This document shows positions 27,118-35,588 of a stretch of DNA of 43,983 bases, one piece after another. Position numbers and translations under genes: made by a program. Source of the DNA: Fidelibacterota bacterium (lineage in GTDB: Bacteria > Marinisomatota > Marinisomatia > Marinisomatales > S15-B10); assembly GCA_002715465.1 (NCBI GenBank), contig PAYY01000011.1, positions 1 through 43,983 of the forward strand. Reading direction: 5' to 3'. The notes below the pieces were generated by a model. It was given only the letters and a program-made list of their open reading frames with translations. It ran no database searches and was not told the DNA's origin. Within the stretch, counting starts at the first letter, position 1; every line of letters starts with the position of its first letter.

Positions 27118-27966
27118 ATGAGCAGAGAGATAATTATTTCAACAGTTTCTTTCCATTTACCTTCAAGAAAAGAAACCTTAGAATCTAATCTTGAAAGAGC
27201 ACACGAATATGTAAAAGAAGCTATTAAGAGAAAGTCTGACATATGCTGTTTGCCAGAAATTTTTACAGTTTTTGGAGTTGAAGATTATACTAAGGCTTTA
27301 AGTGAAAGTGTTTCTAGAACTAATTCTATTCTTGATGGATTTTCAAAGGTTGCAGCTGAAGGTAAAATATATCTAATAATAAATATTCCTGAAAAAGAAG
27401 GGGATTTTATTTATAATACGGCCTTTTTTCTTGATAGAAATGGAGAGTTAGTTGGGAAATATAGAAAAACACATTTAGCTCCTGGTGAAGAAGAAAAAAT
27501 TCGGGAAGGCGATACGTATCCGGTATTTAAAACAGATTTTGGAAGTATTGGAATAATGATTTGTATGGACATTCATTTTCCAGAAGTTTCAAGAATCTAT
27601 GGGTTGAAAAATGTAGACATTTTATTTTGGCCTACAATGTCATATGGACCCTCAGATGATTTTCTTCTCACACTATTAAGATCTAAAGCTATGGATAATC
27701 AATATTATTGTGTTGCATCGAATTATTCTGAGATTCCTTACTTGCCTGGTAAAGAAATGGGTAGGGCTTGCGTTGTTGCACCTGACGGTAATATTATTAC
27801 AGATACTGGCTATCGGCCAGGTATAGCAACAATCGAGGTGGATTTAGATGAAGGTTATGAATATTGGGCCTCAGGAGACTATAAGAAAAAATATCCTAGA
27901 TTAAAGGAATGTTTTTATAAAAGAAGAAAACCTGAAACCTATGGAGAATTAGTAAAAATAAATTAG
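27118..27966 (+). CDS. Nitrilase-superfamily carbon-nitrogen hydrolase
   Basis: This 282-aa cytoplasmic protein has the catalytic triad E47 (CLPEIF), K117 (YRKTHLAP) and C149 (MICMDIHFPE), with the usual length and fold landmarks. GAGGG lies 5-6 nt before the ATG. Family members hydrolyse amides, carbamoyl groups or nitriles. The resemblance is closest to omega-amidase or N-carbamoylase-like branches rather than true nitrilases, but the subgroup is not certain. It is the first of the intracellular enzymes after the importer genes, so it may remove an amide or carbamoyl group from the imported compound. Confidence 0.9.
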   Translation: MSREIIISTVSFHLPSRKETLESNLERAHEYVKEAIKRKSDICCLPEIFTVFGVEDYTKALSESVSRTNSILDGFSKVAAEGKIYLIINIPEKEGDFIYNTAFFLDRNGELVGKYRKTHLAPGEEEKIREGDTYPVFKTDFGSIGIMICMDIHFPEVSRIYGLKNVDILFWPTMSYGPSDDFLLTLLRSKAMDNQYYCVASNYSEIPYLPGKEMGRACVVAPDGNIITDTGYRPGIATIEVDLDEGYEYWASGDYKKKYPRLKECFYKRRKPETYGELVKIN

Positions 27967-28003
27967 AATGATTGATTCAATAATATTGAAGGGATAAATA
28001 CTC

Positions 28004-29002
28004 ATGAATTTAAAAGTTTGTGATTGGAAATATGGAAAAAACTGGGTCTATTCTATAACTTATGATGAAGGATTAGTTGACTTGCATAAATTTACTATTC
28101 CCATTCATGAAGAACTTGGTATACCTGGGCATGTTGAAGTTGTTGCGGGACAATTAGGTGAGATTAGGAATATAGGTCAATCAAGTTACAATGGTATGCG
28201 ACATATGAATGGAGAAGAATTAAAAGAAATAATGAATATGGGATGGGGAGTTGGTAATCATTCTTGGAGTCATGAAATAATTGAAAAAAATATGTTAGAT
28301 AAAGAATTAAGACAGGCAAGAGATGTTATCGAAGAGGCAATTGATTCAAAAGTTCATTTATATTGTGCCCCTGGAAATAATATAAATATGGCTGAGCATA
28401 TACTTGAAGAGGCTCGTAAGCTTGGTTATTTAGGTGCGATGAGTTTAACTGATGCATTGAACAGACCTCATGAAGAACTGTTTTGGATCAATCGAACACC
28501 ACTACATGATCAGTTATATGAACCTTTTTTTAGTGAATTTGATCCTTATAGAAATATTAGTTACGCTCAAAAAGACAGTGGCTGGTTAATTGACTATCTT
28601 CATTGTCCTCTTGAAGAAGCTGTTCATATAAACAAAGACTGTTCAGAAGCTCAACTTCGTAATAGATTAGAAACAATAATCGAAGTAGGAGGTGATGATG
28701 TATGGTATGCTGTACCTGAAGAAGTAATGTTTTATCATTTATGTCGTCAACATCTGATTATAGAAGTAATTAATGAAAATAAAGAAGAACAATCTTATAA
28801 TCTCAAATTTAATGATCTTAATGATAGAGTAGAAAATAAATCTCTTACTTTTGATGTAAATGTTCCAACTTCTTGGTGTCAAAATCCACTATTTTGGATT
28901 GATGATGTTCAGTGCCTAGCTGAAGTCGTTCGTCCGAATACACTTAGATGTACAGTCTCTATTTCAGATAACACAAAACTTCGCTTTGGGAAAAAAACAT
29001 AA
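28004..29002 (+). CDS. NodB-like polysaccharide deacetylase, cytoplasmic
   Basis: This 332-aa protein has NodB motif 1 as SITYDEG (D21-E22 where the family usually has D-D) and motif 2 as GNHSWSH (H86, H90). Later, LYCAPGNN stands at the usual R-P-P/motif-3 position, with the arginine replaced. No signal peptide or membrane segment is present, unlike most exported deacetylases. This fits de-N-acetylation of an imported small substrate. The C-terminal ~80 residues form an extra beta-rich region. The altered acidic pair may change the metal preference or activity. Confidence 0.83.
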   Translation: MNLKVCDWKYGKNWVYSITYDEGLVDLHKFTIPIHEELGIPGHVEVVAGQLGEIRNIGQSSYNGMRHMNGEELKEIMNMGWGVGNHSWSHEIIEKNMLDKELRQARDVIEEAIDSKVHLYCAPGNNINMAEHILEEARKLGYLGAMSLTDALNRPHEELFWINRTPLHDQLYEPFFSEFDPYRNISYAQKDSGWLIDYLHCPLEEAVHINKDCSEAQLRNRLETIIEVGGDDVWYAVPEEVMFYHLCRQHLIIEVINENKEEQSYNLKFNDLNDRVENKSLTFDVNVPTSWCQNPLFWIDDVQCLAEVVRPNTLRCTVSISDNTKLRFGKKT

Positions 29003-29079
29003 TTTTTTATTCGGCTAATTCCCTGTTTTATTAATATAATCAAAAGTTGAATTATTAAAAAGAAAAGGAGTGTAATCAA

Positions 29080-30342
29080 TTGAATAAACCTAATGTCGAT
29101 GGATGGAGAAAACGTGCAAAATATGGTGCTGATGCTTCAGCTGGAATTTCTGGTTCTTTACCTCTTCCATTTCCTAGAGAAATGGGCCCTAATGCAATGT
29201 CATATTTAAAAGAAGTAGTTGATTCAGGTTTAACAAGTGATATGATTACAAGGTTTGAGAATGCATTTGCAAAAGAAATGGGTGTTAAACATTGCGTTGC
29301 TACACCCGGGTGTACACCAGCCCTTGCTGTTCTTGCAGCGGCATTTGATTTTGAACCTGGTGATGAAATAATCGTCAGTTCAGTAACTGATTTTGGGACA
29401 ATTCAGGGATTAATTAATCAAAACTATATTCCTGTTTTTGCTGATACAGAACCAGGCACATTAATTATTAATGCTGATACCATCGAACAATGTATATCAG
29501 ATCGAACCCGTGCTATTTTAACTGTACATAAGACTGGTACTATTTGTGATATGGATTCAATCAATAAGTTGGCTGTAAAACATGATCTAATAGTTTATGA
29601 AGATGTTTGCCAGGCAACTTTTGGTGAATATAAGGGGCGATATGCTGGATCACTTGCTTTAGCTGGAGGATTTTCATTTGATTCAGAAAAAACAATGGGC
29701 TCAGACATAGGTGGTTGTGTTGTTACTAATGATGATGAATTAAACGAAAGAATGCGTTTTGTTGGTCATAGTCGTGGTGGTCAAATGTTAGATGGTTTTG
29801 GTAGATTGCATATTGTTAATGGCTTTGCTCATCGGATGCCAATGAGTACAGCTGCAATATCCCTAGCTCAATTAGAAATAATTAAACCGAATGTAGTTCA
29901 ACGGGATAAGATGATTAGGATTTTATCTGATAAATTATCTGCAATTCCTGGAATTTCGACACCACCGATTCCTGAATACATGAATATATATTCTTGCTGG
30001 ATGGCGGGTTTTTCTATTAATCTTGAGGAGTTCACTTGCGACTCAGATACTTTTGCTCAAGAAGTAGCTGATGAAGGGATCCCTGGTGCTGGTTTAGGAA
30101 GATATTATCTAATTCCTGCAGCTTTACCGTTTCTAACAGAAAAGGCTGAAAAGAAGATTTATCCATATTCAATGCCACCAGCATCAAAATCATATGTTTA
30201 TGACGGGAATTCATGCCCAAATGCGCAAAAATTCCTAAATACTTATATTAGATGGTCATCCTTTTGTGAGCGTTATACAGTTGAGGATTGTGAGCTGGCT
30301 ACTGAAATAGTTAGGACTGTTGCCGATAAATATCGAAAATAA
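29080..30342 (+). CDS. DegT/DnrJ/EryC1 family PLP aminotransferase 1
   Basis: This 420-aa protein starts at TTG, with AAGGAG 9 nt upstream. The PLP site is K204 in GGFSFDSEKTMGSDIGG, and the cofactor aspartate is in VYEDVCQAT (D175). PLP phosphate contacts lie around ATPGCTPALAVLAAA. Family members transaminate keto-sugars, usually nucleotide-linked, or scyllo-inosose. Here no nucleotidyltransferase or glycosyltransferase is nearby, so a catabolic or free-sugar or cyclitol role is inferred. It is only distantly similar to the second DegT enzyme in this operon. Confidence 0.9.
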   Translation: MNKPNVDGWRKRAKYGADASAGISGSLPLPFPREMGPNAMSYLKEVVDSGLTSDMITRFENAFAKEMGVKHCVATPGCTPALAVLAAAFDFEPGDEIIVSSVTDFGTIQGLINQNYIPVFADTEPGTLIINADTIEQCISDRTRAILTVHKTGTICDMDSINKLAVKHDLIVYEDVCQATFGEYKGRYAGSLALAGGFSFDSEKTMGSDIGGCVVTNDDELNERMRFVGHSRGGQMLDGFGRLHIVNGFAHRMPMSTAAISLAQLEIIKPNVVQRDKMIRILSDKLSAIPGISTPPIPEYMNIYSCWMAGFSINLEEFTCDSDTFAQEVADEGIPGAGLGRYYLIPAALPFLTEKAEKKIYPYSMPPASKSYVYDGNSCPNAQKFLNTYIRWSSFCERYTVEDCELATEIVRTVADKYRK

Positions 30343-30397
30343 GTACAATTTTATATTTTATTGTTTTTCAAGATTGTTCTAGCTCTGTCAAGTATGT

Positions 30398-31186
30398 ATG
30401 TCTAAAGATAAAATATATATAATTTCTGATCTTGAGGGTGTAGCCGGAGTAGTTTCAAAAGATCAACTTGGTCCAGAAGGTCAAGAATATGAAATTGCCC
30501 GTTCATATCTTACTAAAGAAATAAATGCAGCTATTGAAGCTTGTGTTGAATCTAATATTATGGATATTACTGTTCTTGATGGACATGGCCATCCAAGAGG
30601 TTATAATATAGATTTAACATTAGCTGATGACCGTGCTGAATATGTAATAGGATCAGATAGATCATCAACCTTACCTTTCCTAGATAATTCTTTTGACGCA
30701 GTTTTTTTAATAGGCTATCATGCAATGGCTGGCACTAAGAATGCTGTGTGGTCTCATACCCAATCATGGGAATTAATTAAATCATATAAAGTTAATGGAA
30801 AATTAATAGGTGAAATAGGCCAAATGGCCTTAATTGCTGGAGCTTTTGATCTTCCAATTGTATTGGTATCGGGAGATAAAGCGGCTATTATTGAAGCTGA
30901 AGCAACAATACCTAAAATAATAGGAGTAGAAGTTAAAGAGGGAGATAGTAGGTATTGTGCTAAAACTGTTACACCTGGTAAAGCACAATTTTTAATTAAG
31001 CAAGGAGCTTTAAAAGCCTTAAAAATTATTGATCTTATTAAACCAATTAAAATTGATTATCCATGTGAAATTGAAATAGTTGTTTCAGATATTAATTATG
31101 CTGATGAATTAGAAGAATTTGGTATGAAAAGAATTGATGATTTCAAGCTATCAAAAATAGGTAAGTCTTTTCATGATATACCTTAA
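30398..31186 (+). CDS. M55 family D-aminopeptidase (DppA-like)
   Basis: This 262-aa protein carries the DppA metal centre: D11 and E13 (ISDLEGVAGV), H63 (LDGHGHP), H108 (GYHAMAG) and E139 (GEIGQ). The catalytic H120 (VWSHTQSW) is also present. DppA of Bacillus subtilis releases N-terminal D-amino acids from short peptides and forms a ring-shaped decamer. The length matches. In B. subtilis its gene is adjacent to a dipeptide epimerase of the enolase superfamily, and here an enolase-like gene is in the same operon. No signal peptide is present, so it is intracellular. Confidence 0.92.
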   Translation: MSKDKIYIISDLEGVAGVVSKDQLGPEGQEYEIARSYLTKEINAAIEACVESNIMDITVLDGHGHPRGYNIDLTLADDRAEYVIGSDRSSTLPFLDNSFDAVFLIGYHAMAGTKNAVWSHTQSWELIKSYKVNGKLIGEIGQMALIAGAFDLPIVLVSGDKAAIIEAEATIPKIIGVEVKEGDSRYCAKTVTPGKAQFLIKQGALKALKIIDLIKPIKIDYPCEIEIVVSDINYADELEEFGMKRIDDFKLSKIGKSFHDIP

Positions 31187-31206
31187 TTTTGATTAAAAGG
31201 ATAGAA

Positions 31207-32355
31207 TTGCGAAGTTTTGATACTTTACCTTTATTCCCAACAGCTGTAGTGGGAAGTCTACCAAGACCATTATGGATACTTGATTCAATTCAGCGTTTTT
31301 CAAAAATTTATGTAAAAAATAGAAGAGAGGCTCAGACAAATTGGGAAAATGAAATTCTTGATCGGTATATTTCTGACCCTATAAATAGATCTGAATTAAA
31401 GTTTATTCTTGACCAGGGTATTAAATCCATGCTTTCAATGCAAACGATTGCTGGAATAAATGTAATATCTGATGGAGAATGGCGAAGAACTAGTTTTACT
31501 GAAGTTATTTGTTCTGGCCTATCTGGATTTCAGCCAGATTTGTTAAATGGTTTTGTTTCTATTGTGACAAATTTTATAAAGAGGGAAAAGCATATTTTAA
31601 AAGAAGAAGCTCTTTTCCTTTTAAGTAATACAAAAGGTTTTTTTAAAATTGCTCTTCCTACACCTCTATTAATGAGCCACAGGCATTGGTCTTCTAATTA
31701 TTCCGTTAACGTTTATCCGCACCGACAAGATTTCATTAATGATCTTATTCCAATTATTGCTAATGAAGCTATTGATTTAATTAAATTAGGTGTTCCTTAT
31801 ATACAGTTTGATGATCCCGGGCTTTGTCTTCTTGTGGATCAAAAGTATTGTAGTCAATTTGGTAGGTTTGAAGATGAGTTGAATAGAGCTATATCAAGTC
31901 TAAATGATGTAATTGCAATAATTAGAAAAGCATGTCCTAAAAATGATTATAAACTAGGACTTCATTTGTGCCGAGCGCATCGAAAAAGAGGCATTGGAGG
32001 GTCCGGTGATTATTTTCCAATTTTAGATCAAGTTCTTCAGGTTGATGTTGATCAATATTTAATGGAATTCTCAGTTTCTGAAGCTGGTAGCTATAATGTA
32101 TTAAAGGATGTTGATCTCGAAGATAAAACTATTGGACTGGGTATAATTGATGTTAGGGATAAAAAGGTGAGTAAGCCAGAAATAATAAAAAGAAAGTGTG
32201 AGAAAGTTTTAAAATATATTGAACCAAATAAAATTTGGTTAAATCCAGATTGTGGTTTTTCCCCTGGTTCAACTAATCCAATTCCTCTAACTGAATGTTA
32301 TAGAAAATTAAAATGTTTATCTGAAGTTGCACTTTTGTTGAGAGAAGAATTTTGA
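31207..32355 (+). CDS. MetE C-terminal-like (cobalamin-independent methionine synthase family) protein
   Basis: This 382-aa protein is the single-domain version of the MetE catalytic barrel. FPTAVVGSLPRP opens it. ISDGEWRR and IQFDDPGL follow. The zinc set is visible as H253-x-C255 (LHLCRAH), E287 (LMEFS) and C349 (NPDCGFSP). A TTG at 31207 preceded by AAAAGG at a 6-nt spacing is preferred; a TTG at 31189 has no ribosome site. Such short MetE-like proteins may make methionine or transfer methyl or thiol groups of other compounds. Lying between a D-aminopeptidase and an aminotransferase, a catabolic methyl-removal role is conceivable but unproven. Confidence 0.85.
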   Translation: MRSFDTLPLFPTAVVGSLPRPLWILDSIQRFSKIYVKNRREAQTNWENEILDRYISDPINRSELKFILDQGIKSMLSMQTIAGINVISDGEWRRTSFTEVICSGLSGFQPDLLNGFVSIVTNFIKREKHILKEEALFLLSNTKGFFKIALPTPLLMSHRHWSSNYSVNVYPHRQDFINDLIPIIANEAIDLIKLGVPYIQFDDPGLCLLVDQKYCSQFGRFEDELNRAISSLNDVIAIIRKACPKNDYKLGLHLCRAHRKRGIGGSGDYFPILDQVLQVDVDQYLMEFSVSEAGSYNVLKDVDLEDKTIGLGIIDVRDKKVSKPEIIKRKCEKVLKYIEPNKIWLNPDCGFSPGSTNPIPLTECYRKLKCLSEVALLLREEF

Positions 32356-32365
32356 AAATAATTAA

Positions 32366-33601
32366 ATGAATAATCCTAGGAAAAATAAATTGGCTTTGCA
32401 AGGAGGATCTCCAATAATAGATAAAAAACTTATTCCTCAGTGGCCTAAGTATAATTTGAATAATACTATATTTTCTATAGATGCTGTTCTTAAGACCGGT
32501 ATATGGGGTATAGGAAGCAACAATATAAGAGAATTCGAACATAAATTTGCCAAATTTCAAGATGCTAAGCATGGGGTTGCTGTGGCAAATGGAAGTATAG
32601 CATTATATGTAGCACTTAAAGCCTGTGAAATTAATTTAGGGGATGAAGTAATTATTCCCTCTTATACTTTTCAAGCTACGGCAATAAGTGTTCTTTTAGC
32701 AAATGCAATACCTGTATTTTCTGATATTGACCCTGACACTTACAATATAGACCCTGACTCTGTGATTTCCTTGATAAGTAAAAAAACTAAAGCAGTTATA
32801 GCGGTGCATATTGGAGGTCAACCAGCAAACATGGGGAAATTAAAAGAAATTTGTAAAAAATATAATATACTTCTTATTGAGGATGCTGCTCAAGCTCACG
32901 GAGCTAAATGGATGGATCAAAAAGTAGGCGCTATAGGCGATGTAGGAATATTTTCTTTTCAAAGCTCAAAAAATATGACTGCTGGTGAGGGAGGTATAGT
33001 CGTTACGAATTCTAATTCAATATATGAAAAAGCAGTTACTATTCACGATTGTGGTAGAAATCCAAATTCGAAAAAGTATGAGCCTGAAATTAGTTCATTA
33101 AATTTTAGGATGTCTGCAATATTAGCAGGTGTTTTGTTGCCTCAATTTGATACTATTGAGAATGATATTAGTCTTAGAAGCAAAAATGCGGAGATTCTTG
33201 ACAATAGTTTAAAAGAAATAGATGGGATAGAGCCATTAGAAGTTAATAAAAGTGTTACGATTCATTCTCGTCATTTATACATATTGCGATATAAAAAAAA
33301 TGAGTTCTTTAATTTATCAAGAAAAATATTAATCTCAGCTTTAGTTAAGGAAGGTCTTCCTATATTTTCAGGATATCTTCCTCTTCATCATCAGTTAAAT
33401 AAAACTATACAATTTGAAAATTATCCATGGATAGATAGAAAAAAATATTTTAATATAACACTGCAGAATTCGGAAAAGGCAGCATATGAAGAAGCTCTTT
33501 GGTTGCCGCAAAATCTTTTACTAGGTTCTGAAGAATTATTAAAGTCAATTGTTAAGGCGTTTCAAAAAGTTAAGGAGAATGGTTTATGTCTAAAAAATTA
33601 A
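32366..33601 (+). CDS. DegT/DnrJ/EryC1 family PLP aminotransferase 2
   Basis: This 411-aa protein has the standard family features: LQGGSPI near the start, VAVANGSIALYVAL, PSYTFQATAISVL, LIEDAAQAHGA (D173), and the PLP lysine K202 in FSFQSSKNMTAGEGG. It is more canonical than the first DegT enzyme of the operon and resembles sugar 3- or 4-aminotransferases and inosose aminotransferases. It sits 10 nt after the MetE-like gene and 27 nt before the Gfo/Idh-like gene. Confidence 0.92.
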   Translation: MNNPRKNKLALQGGSPIIDKKLIPQWPKYNLNNTIFSIDAVLKTGIWGIGSNNIREFEHKFAKFQDAKHGVAVANGSIALYVALKACEINLGDEVIIPSYTFQATAISVLLANAIPVFSDIDPDTYNIDPDSVISLISKKTKAVIAVHIGGQPANMGKLKEICKKYNILLIEDAAQAHGAKWMDQKVGAIGDVGIFSFQSSKNMTAGEGGIVVTNSNSIYEKAVTIHDCGRNPNSKKYEPEISSLNFRMSAILAGVLLPQFDTIENDISLRSKNAEILDNSLKEIDGIEPLEVNKSVTIHSRHLYILRYKKNEFFNLSRKILISALVKEGLPIFSGYLPLHHQLNKTIQFENYPWIDRKKYFNITLQNSEKAAYEEALWLPQNLLLGSEELLKSIVKAFQKVKENGLCLKN

Positions 33602-33628
33602 ATAATGAAATTATTTTTCGGAGTAATA

Positions 33629-34549
33629 ATGATTAATTTAGGAATAATTGATATTGATACAAGTCATCCTGGTTCATTTATACCTATCCTTCGTTCATTT
33701 AAGGATATAGAAGTAACAACTGTTTATGATTATGGTGATATATGGGATGACAAGTATGTGAAACATTTTGCTAGTGAGAACAAGATACCAAATGTAGTAA
33801 AGTCCATTGATGAGATGCTTGAAAAAATAGATGCTGTTCTTATTCAAGGTGCTAATTGGGATTGTCACCTAGAGAGAGCTATTCCATTTATTGAACATGA
33901 TATTCCAGTTTTAATTGATAAACCGATTGTTGGATCAATAGAAGATGTAAAGAAAATGAAAAAGATTATAGATGAAAGTTCATCAGTAATATTTGGGGGT
34001 TCATCTTTATTATATTCAGACCATGCTGTTGAATTTTCAAATTTGATTACTGAAGAATTTTCTATTATTCATGCATTTGGAATGGGAGATGTTTTCAATT
34101 ACGGAATCCATACTGTTGCTATTGCTCAAACCATATTAGGCTCAGGAGCCAAAACTATAACATACTTAAAAGATGAAGATCATCCATCATTTCGAATAGA
34201 ATTCTTTGATGAAAGGAGATTATATCTTCATTTAGGAATGAAAACAAATTATTGGTCATTATTAGCTCAAAGTCAAAAAGAGCAATATAGCTTGACTGTT
34301 GATACTTCTAATGTTTATGAGGCCTTTTTAAGAAAATTTGTAAACATACTTAAAGATGAAGAAAAATATGATAAGTCATATATCTCTCTTCCTTTAGAAG
34401 CTGCATCAATACTTCTAGGTGCAAAAGTTGCCATGGAAGAACAAAAGACTGTAGAAATTGATAACTTGCCAGATTCTGTTAATTTTGATGGACTTGAATT
34501 CATGAAAGAATATAGAGAATTAAGATTAAAACAATGGGAAAATAGATGA
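33629..34549 (+). CDS. Gfo/Idh/MocA-type oxidoreductase, divergent
   Basis: This 306-aa protein is of the NAD(P)-dependent sugar/inositol dehydrogenase type. DKP (97-99) replaces the usual EKP and keeps the catalytic lysine, and FNYGIHT holds H161. The N-terminal strand reads LGIIDIDTSHPG, so the usual GxGxxG nucleotide loop is replaced. That is odd for the family and may mean altered cofactor binding. GGAG 6 nt before the ATG at 33629 decides against an ATG at 33605. Its stop overlaps the next start by 4 nt. Confidence 0.8.
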   Translation: MINLGIIDIDTSHPGSFIPILRSFKDIEVTTVYDYGDIWDDKYVKHFASENKIPNVVKSIDEMLEKIDAVLIQGANWDCHLERAIPFIEHDIPVLIDKPIVGSIEDVKKMKKIIDESSSVIFGGSSLLYSDHAVEFSNLITEEFSIIHAFGMGDVFNYGIHTVAIAQTILGSGAKTITYLKDEDHPSFRIEFFDERRLYLHLGMKTNYWSLLAQSQKEQYSLTVDTSNVYEAFLRKFVNILKDEEKYDKSYISLPLEAASILLGAKVAMEEQKTVEIDNLPDSVNFDGLEFMKEYRELRLKQWENR

Positions 34550-35586
34550 ATAAGTTTAGTTCAAATATTATAACATCTGAAAAAGAATTGTTAGACATAA
34601 TGACTGAACCTAATTCATTATTAATTGATTCACTTAAAAAACTGTCTGGAGAGATCTTATTATTGGGTGCTGGTGGGAAAATGGGTCTTTCTCTTGCATT
34701 GTTGATTAAGAGAGCTGCGAATATGGCGAAAAAAAAAATATCAATTAAAGCTGCATCACGATTTTCTGATAATAATGTAGCAGAGTCATTTTTATCTAAT
34801 GGAATTGAGATTGTTAAATGTGATTTAACTGATGAAGCGCAGTTACATTCTTTGCCAAAATATGAAAATATCATATATATGGTTGGTCAAAAATTTGGTT
34901 CTAGTAGTAATCAACCCTTTACTTGGGGAATAAATACATACTTAATTGGTCGTGTTTCCGAAATATTTAAAAATTCAAATATAGTACTATTTTCTACTGG
35001 TAATGTATATCCTTTTTCTGATATAGATAGTAAAGGACCTGATGAAAAAAGTAGCACTGGTCCAATAGGTGAGTATGCTCAATCAGCACTTGGTCGAGAA
35101 AGAGTATTTGAATATATGTGCCAAAAGAATAGAACAAGTGGAACTATTTTTAGACTTAACTATGCTATAGACCTTCGATATGGGGTTTTATATGATTTAG
35201 CTGAAAAAGTTTATAATCAAATAGATATACCATTAAATATGGGCTATTTCAATTGTATCTGGCAAGGGGATGCAAATTTAATTGCAGCACTATCATTAAG
35301 TGAGGTTTCTTCACCTCCTAGTATTATTAATGTTACAGGTAAAGACATTCATTCTGTTAGAGAAACAGCAGAATGGTTTGGAGAATTTTTTAATAAAAAA
35401 GTTAGTTTCTCGGGAAAAGAAGAGAAGTCTGCTTTAATAAGCAATGCCGATCTTTCTTATAAGAAATTCATATTTGAGAGAGTGAGTTTTGAACAAATGC
35501 TTGAGTGGACCGCATATTGGATAAAGTCAGGTAATCCATCTTTGAACAAACCAACTCATTTTGAAGAAAGAGCTGGAAAGTTTTAA
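34546..35586 (+). CDS. NAD-dependent epimerase/dehydratase-like (extended SDR) lacking the YxxxK lysine
   Basis: This 346-aa protein has a Rossmann loop GAGGKMG at 41-47 after a ~38-residue extension. The SDR serine/threonine is in LFSTGNVYP, and the catalytic tyrosine is Y177 in GEYAQSALGRE. The position four after the tyrosine is alanine instead of lysine. That lysine is near-invariant in active SDRs, so it may be a non-redox binding protein, use another residue, or be altered in mechanism. It is coupled by ATGA to the Gfo/Idh-like gene and is 2 nt from the DapA-like gene, indicating a single pathway module. Confidence 0.8.
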   Translation: MNKFSSNIITSEKELLDIMTEPNSLLIDSLKKLSGEILLLGAGGKMGLSLALLIKRAANMAKKKISIKAASRFSDNNVAESFLSNGIEIVKCDLTDEAQLHSLPKYENIIYMVGQKFGSSSNQPFTWGINTYLIGRVSEIFKNSNIVLFSTGNVYPFSDIDSKGPDEKSSTGPIGEYAQSALGRERVFEYMCQKNRTSGTIFRLNYAIDLRYGVLYDLAEKVYNQIDIPLNMGYFNCIWQGDANLIAALSLSEVSSPPSIINVTGKDIHSVRETAEWFGEFFNKKVSFSGKEEKSALISNADLSYKKFIFERVSFEQMLEWTAYWIKSGNPSLNKPTHFEERAGKF

Positions 35587-35588
35587 TT

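Noticed and set aside
34500..34874. Open frame of about 124 codons on the minus strand
   Set aside because: It lies antisense to the SDR gene, has no ribosome site or recognisable protein, and fits a codon-bias shadow.
29080..35586. Amino-sugar or O-antigen biosynthesis locus, suggested by DegT, SDR and Gfo/Idh-type genes
   Set aside because: There are no nucleotidyltransferases, glycosyltransferases or flippases; importer, hydrolases and a DapA-like lyase favour catabolism.
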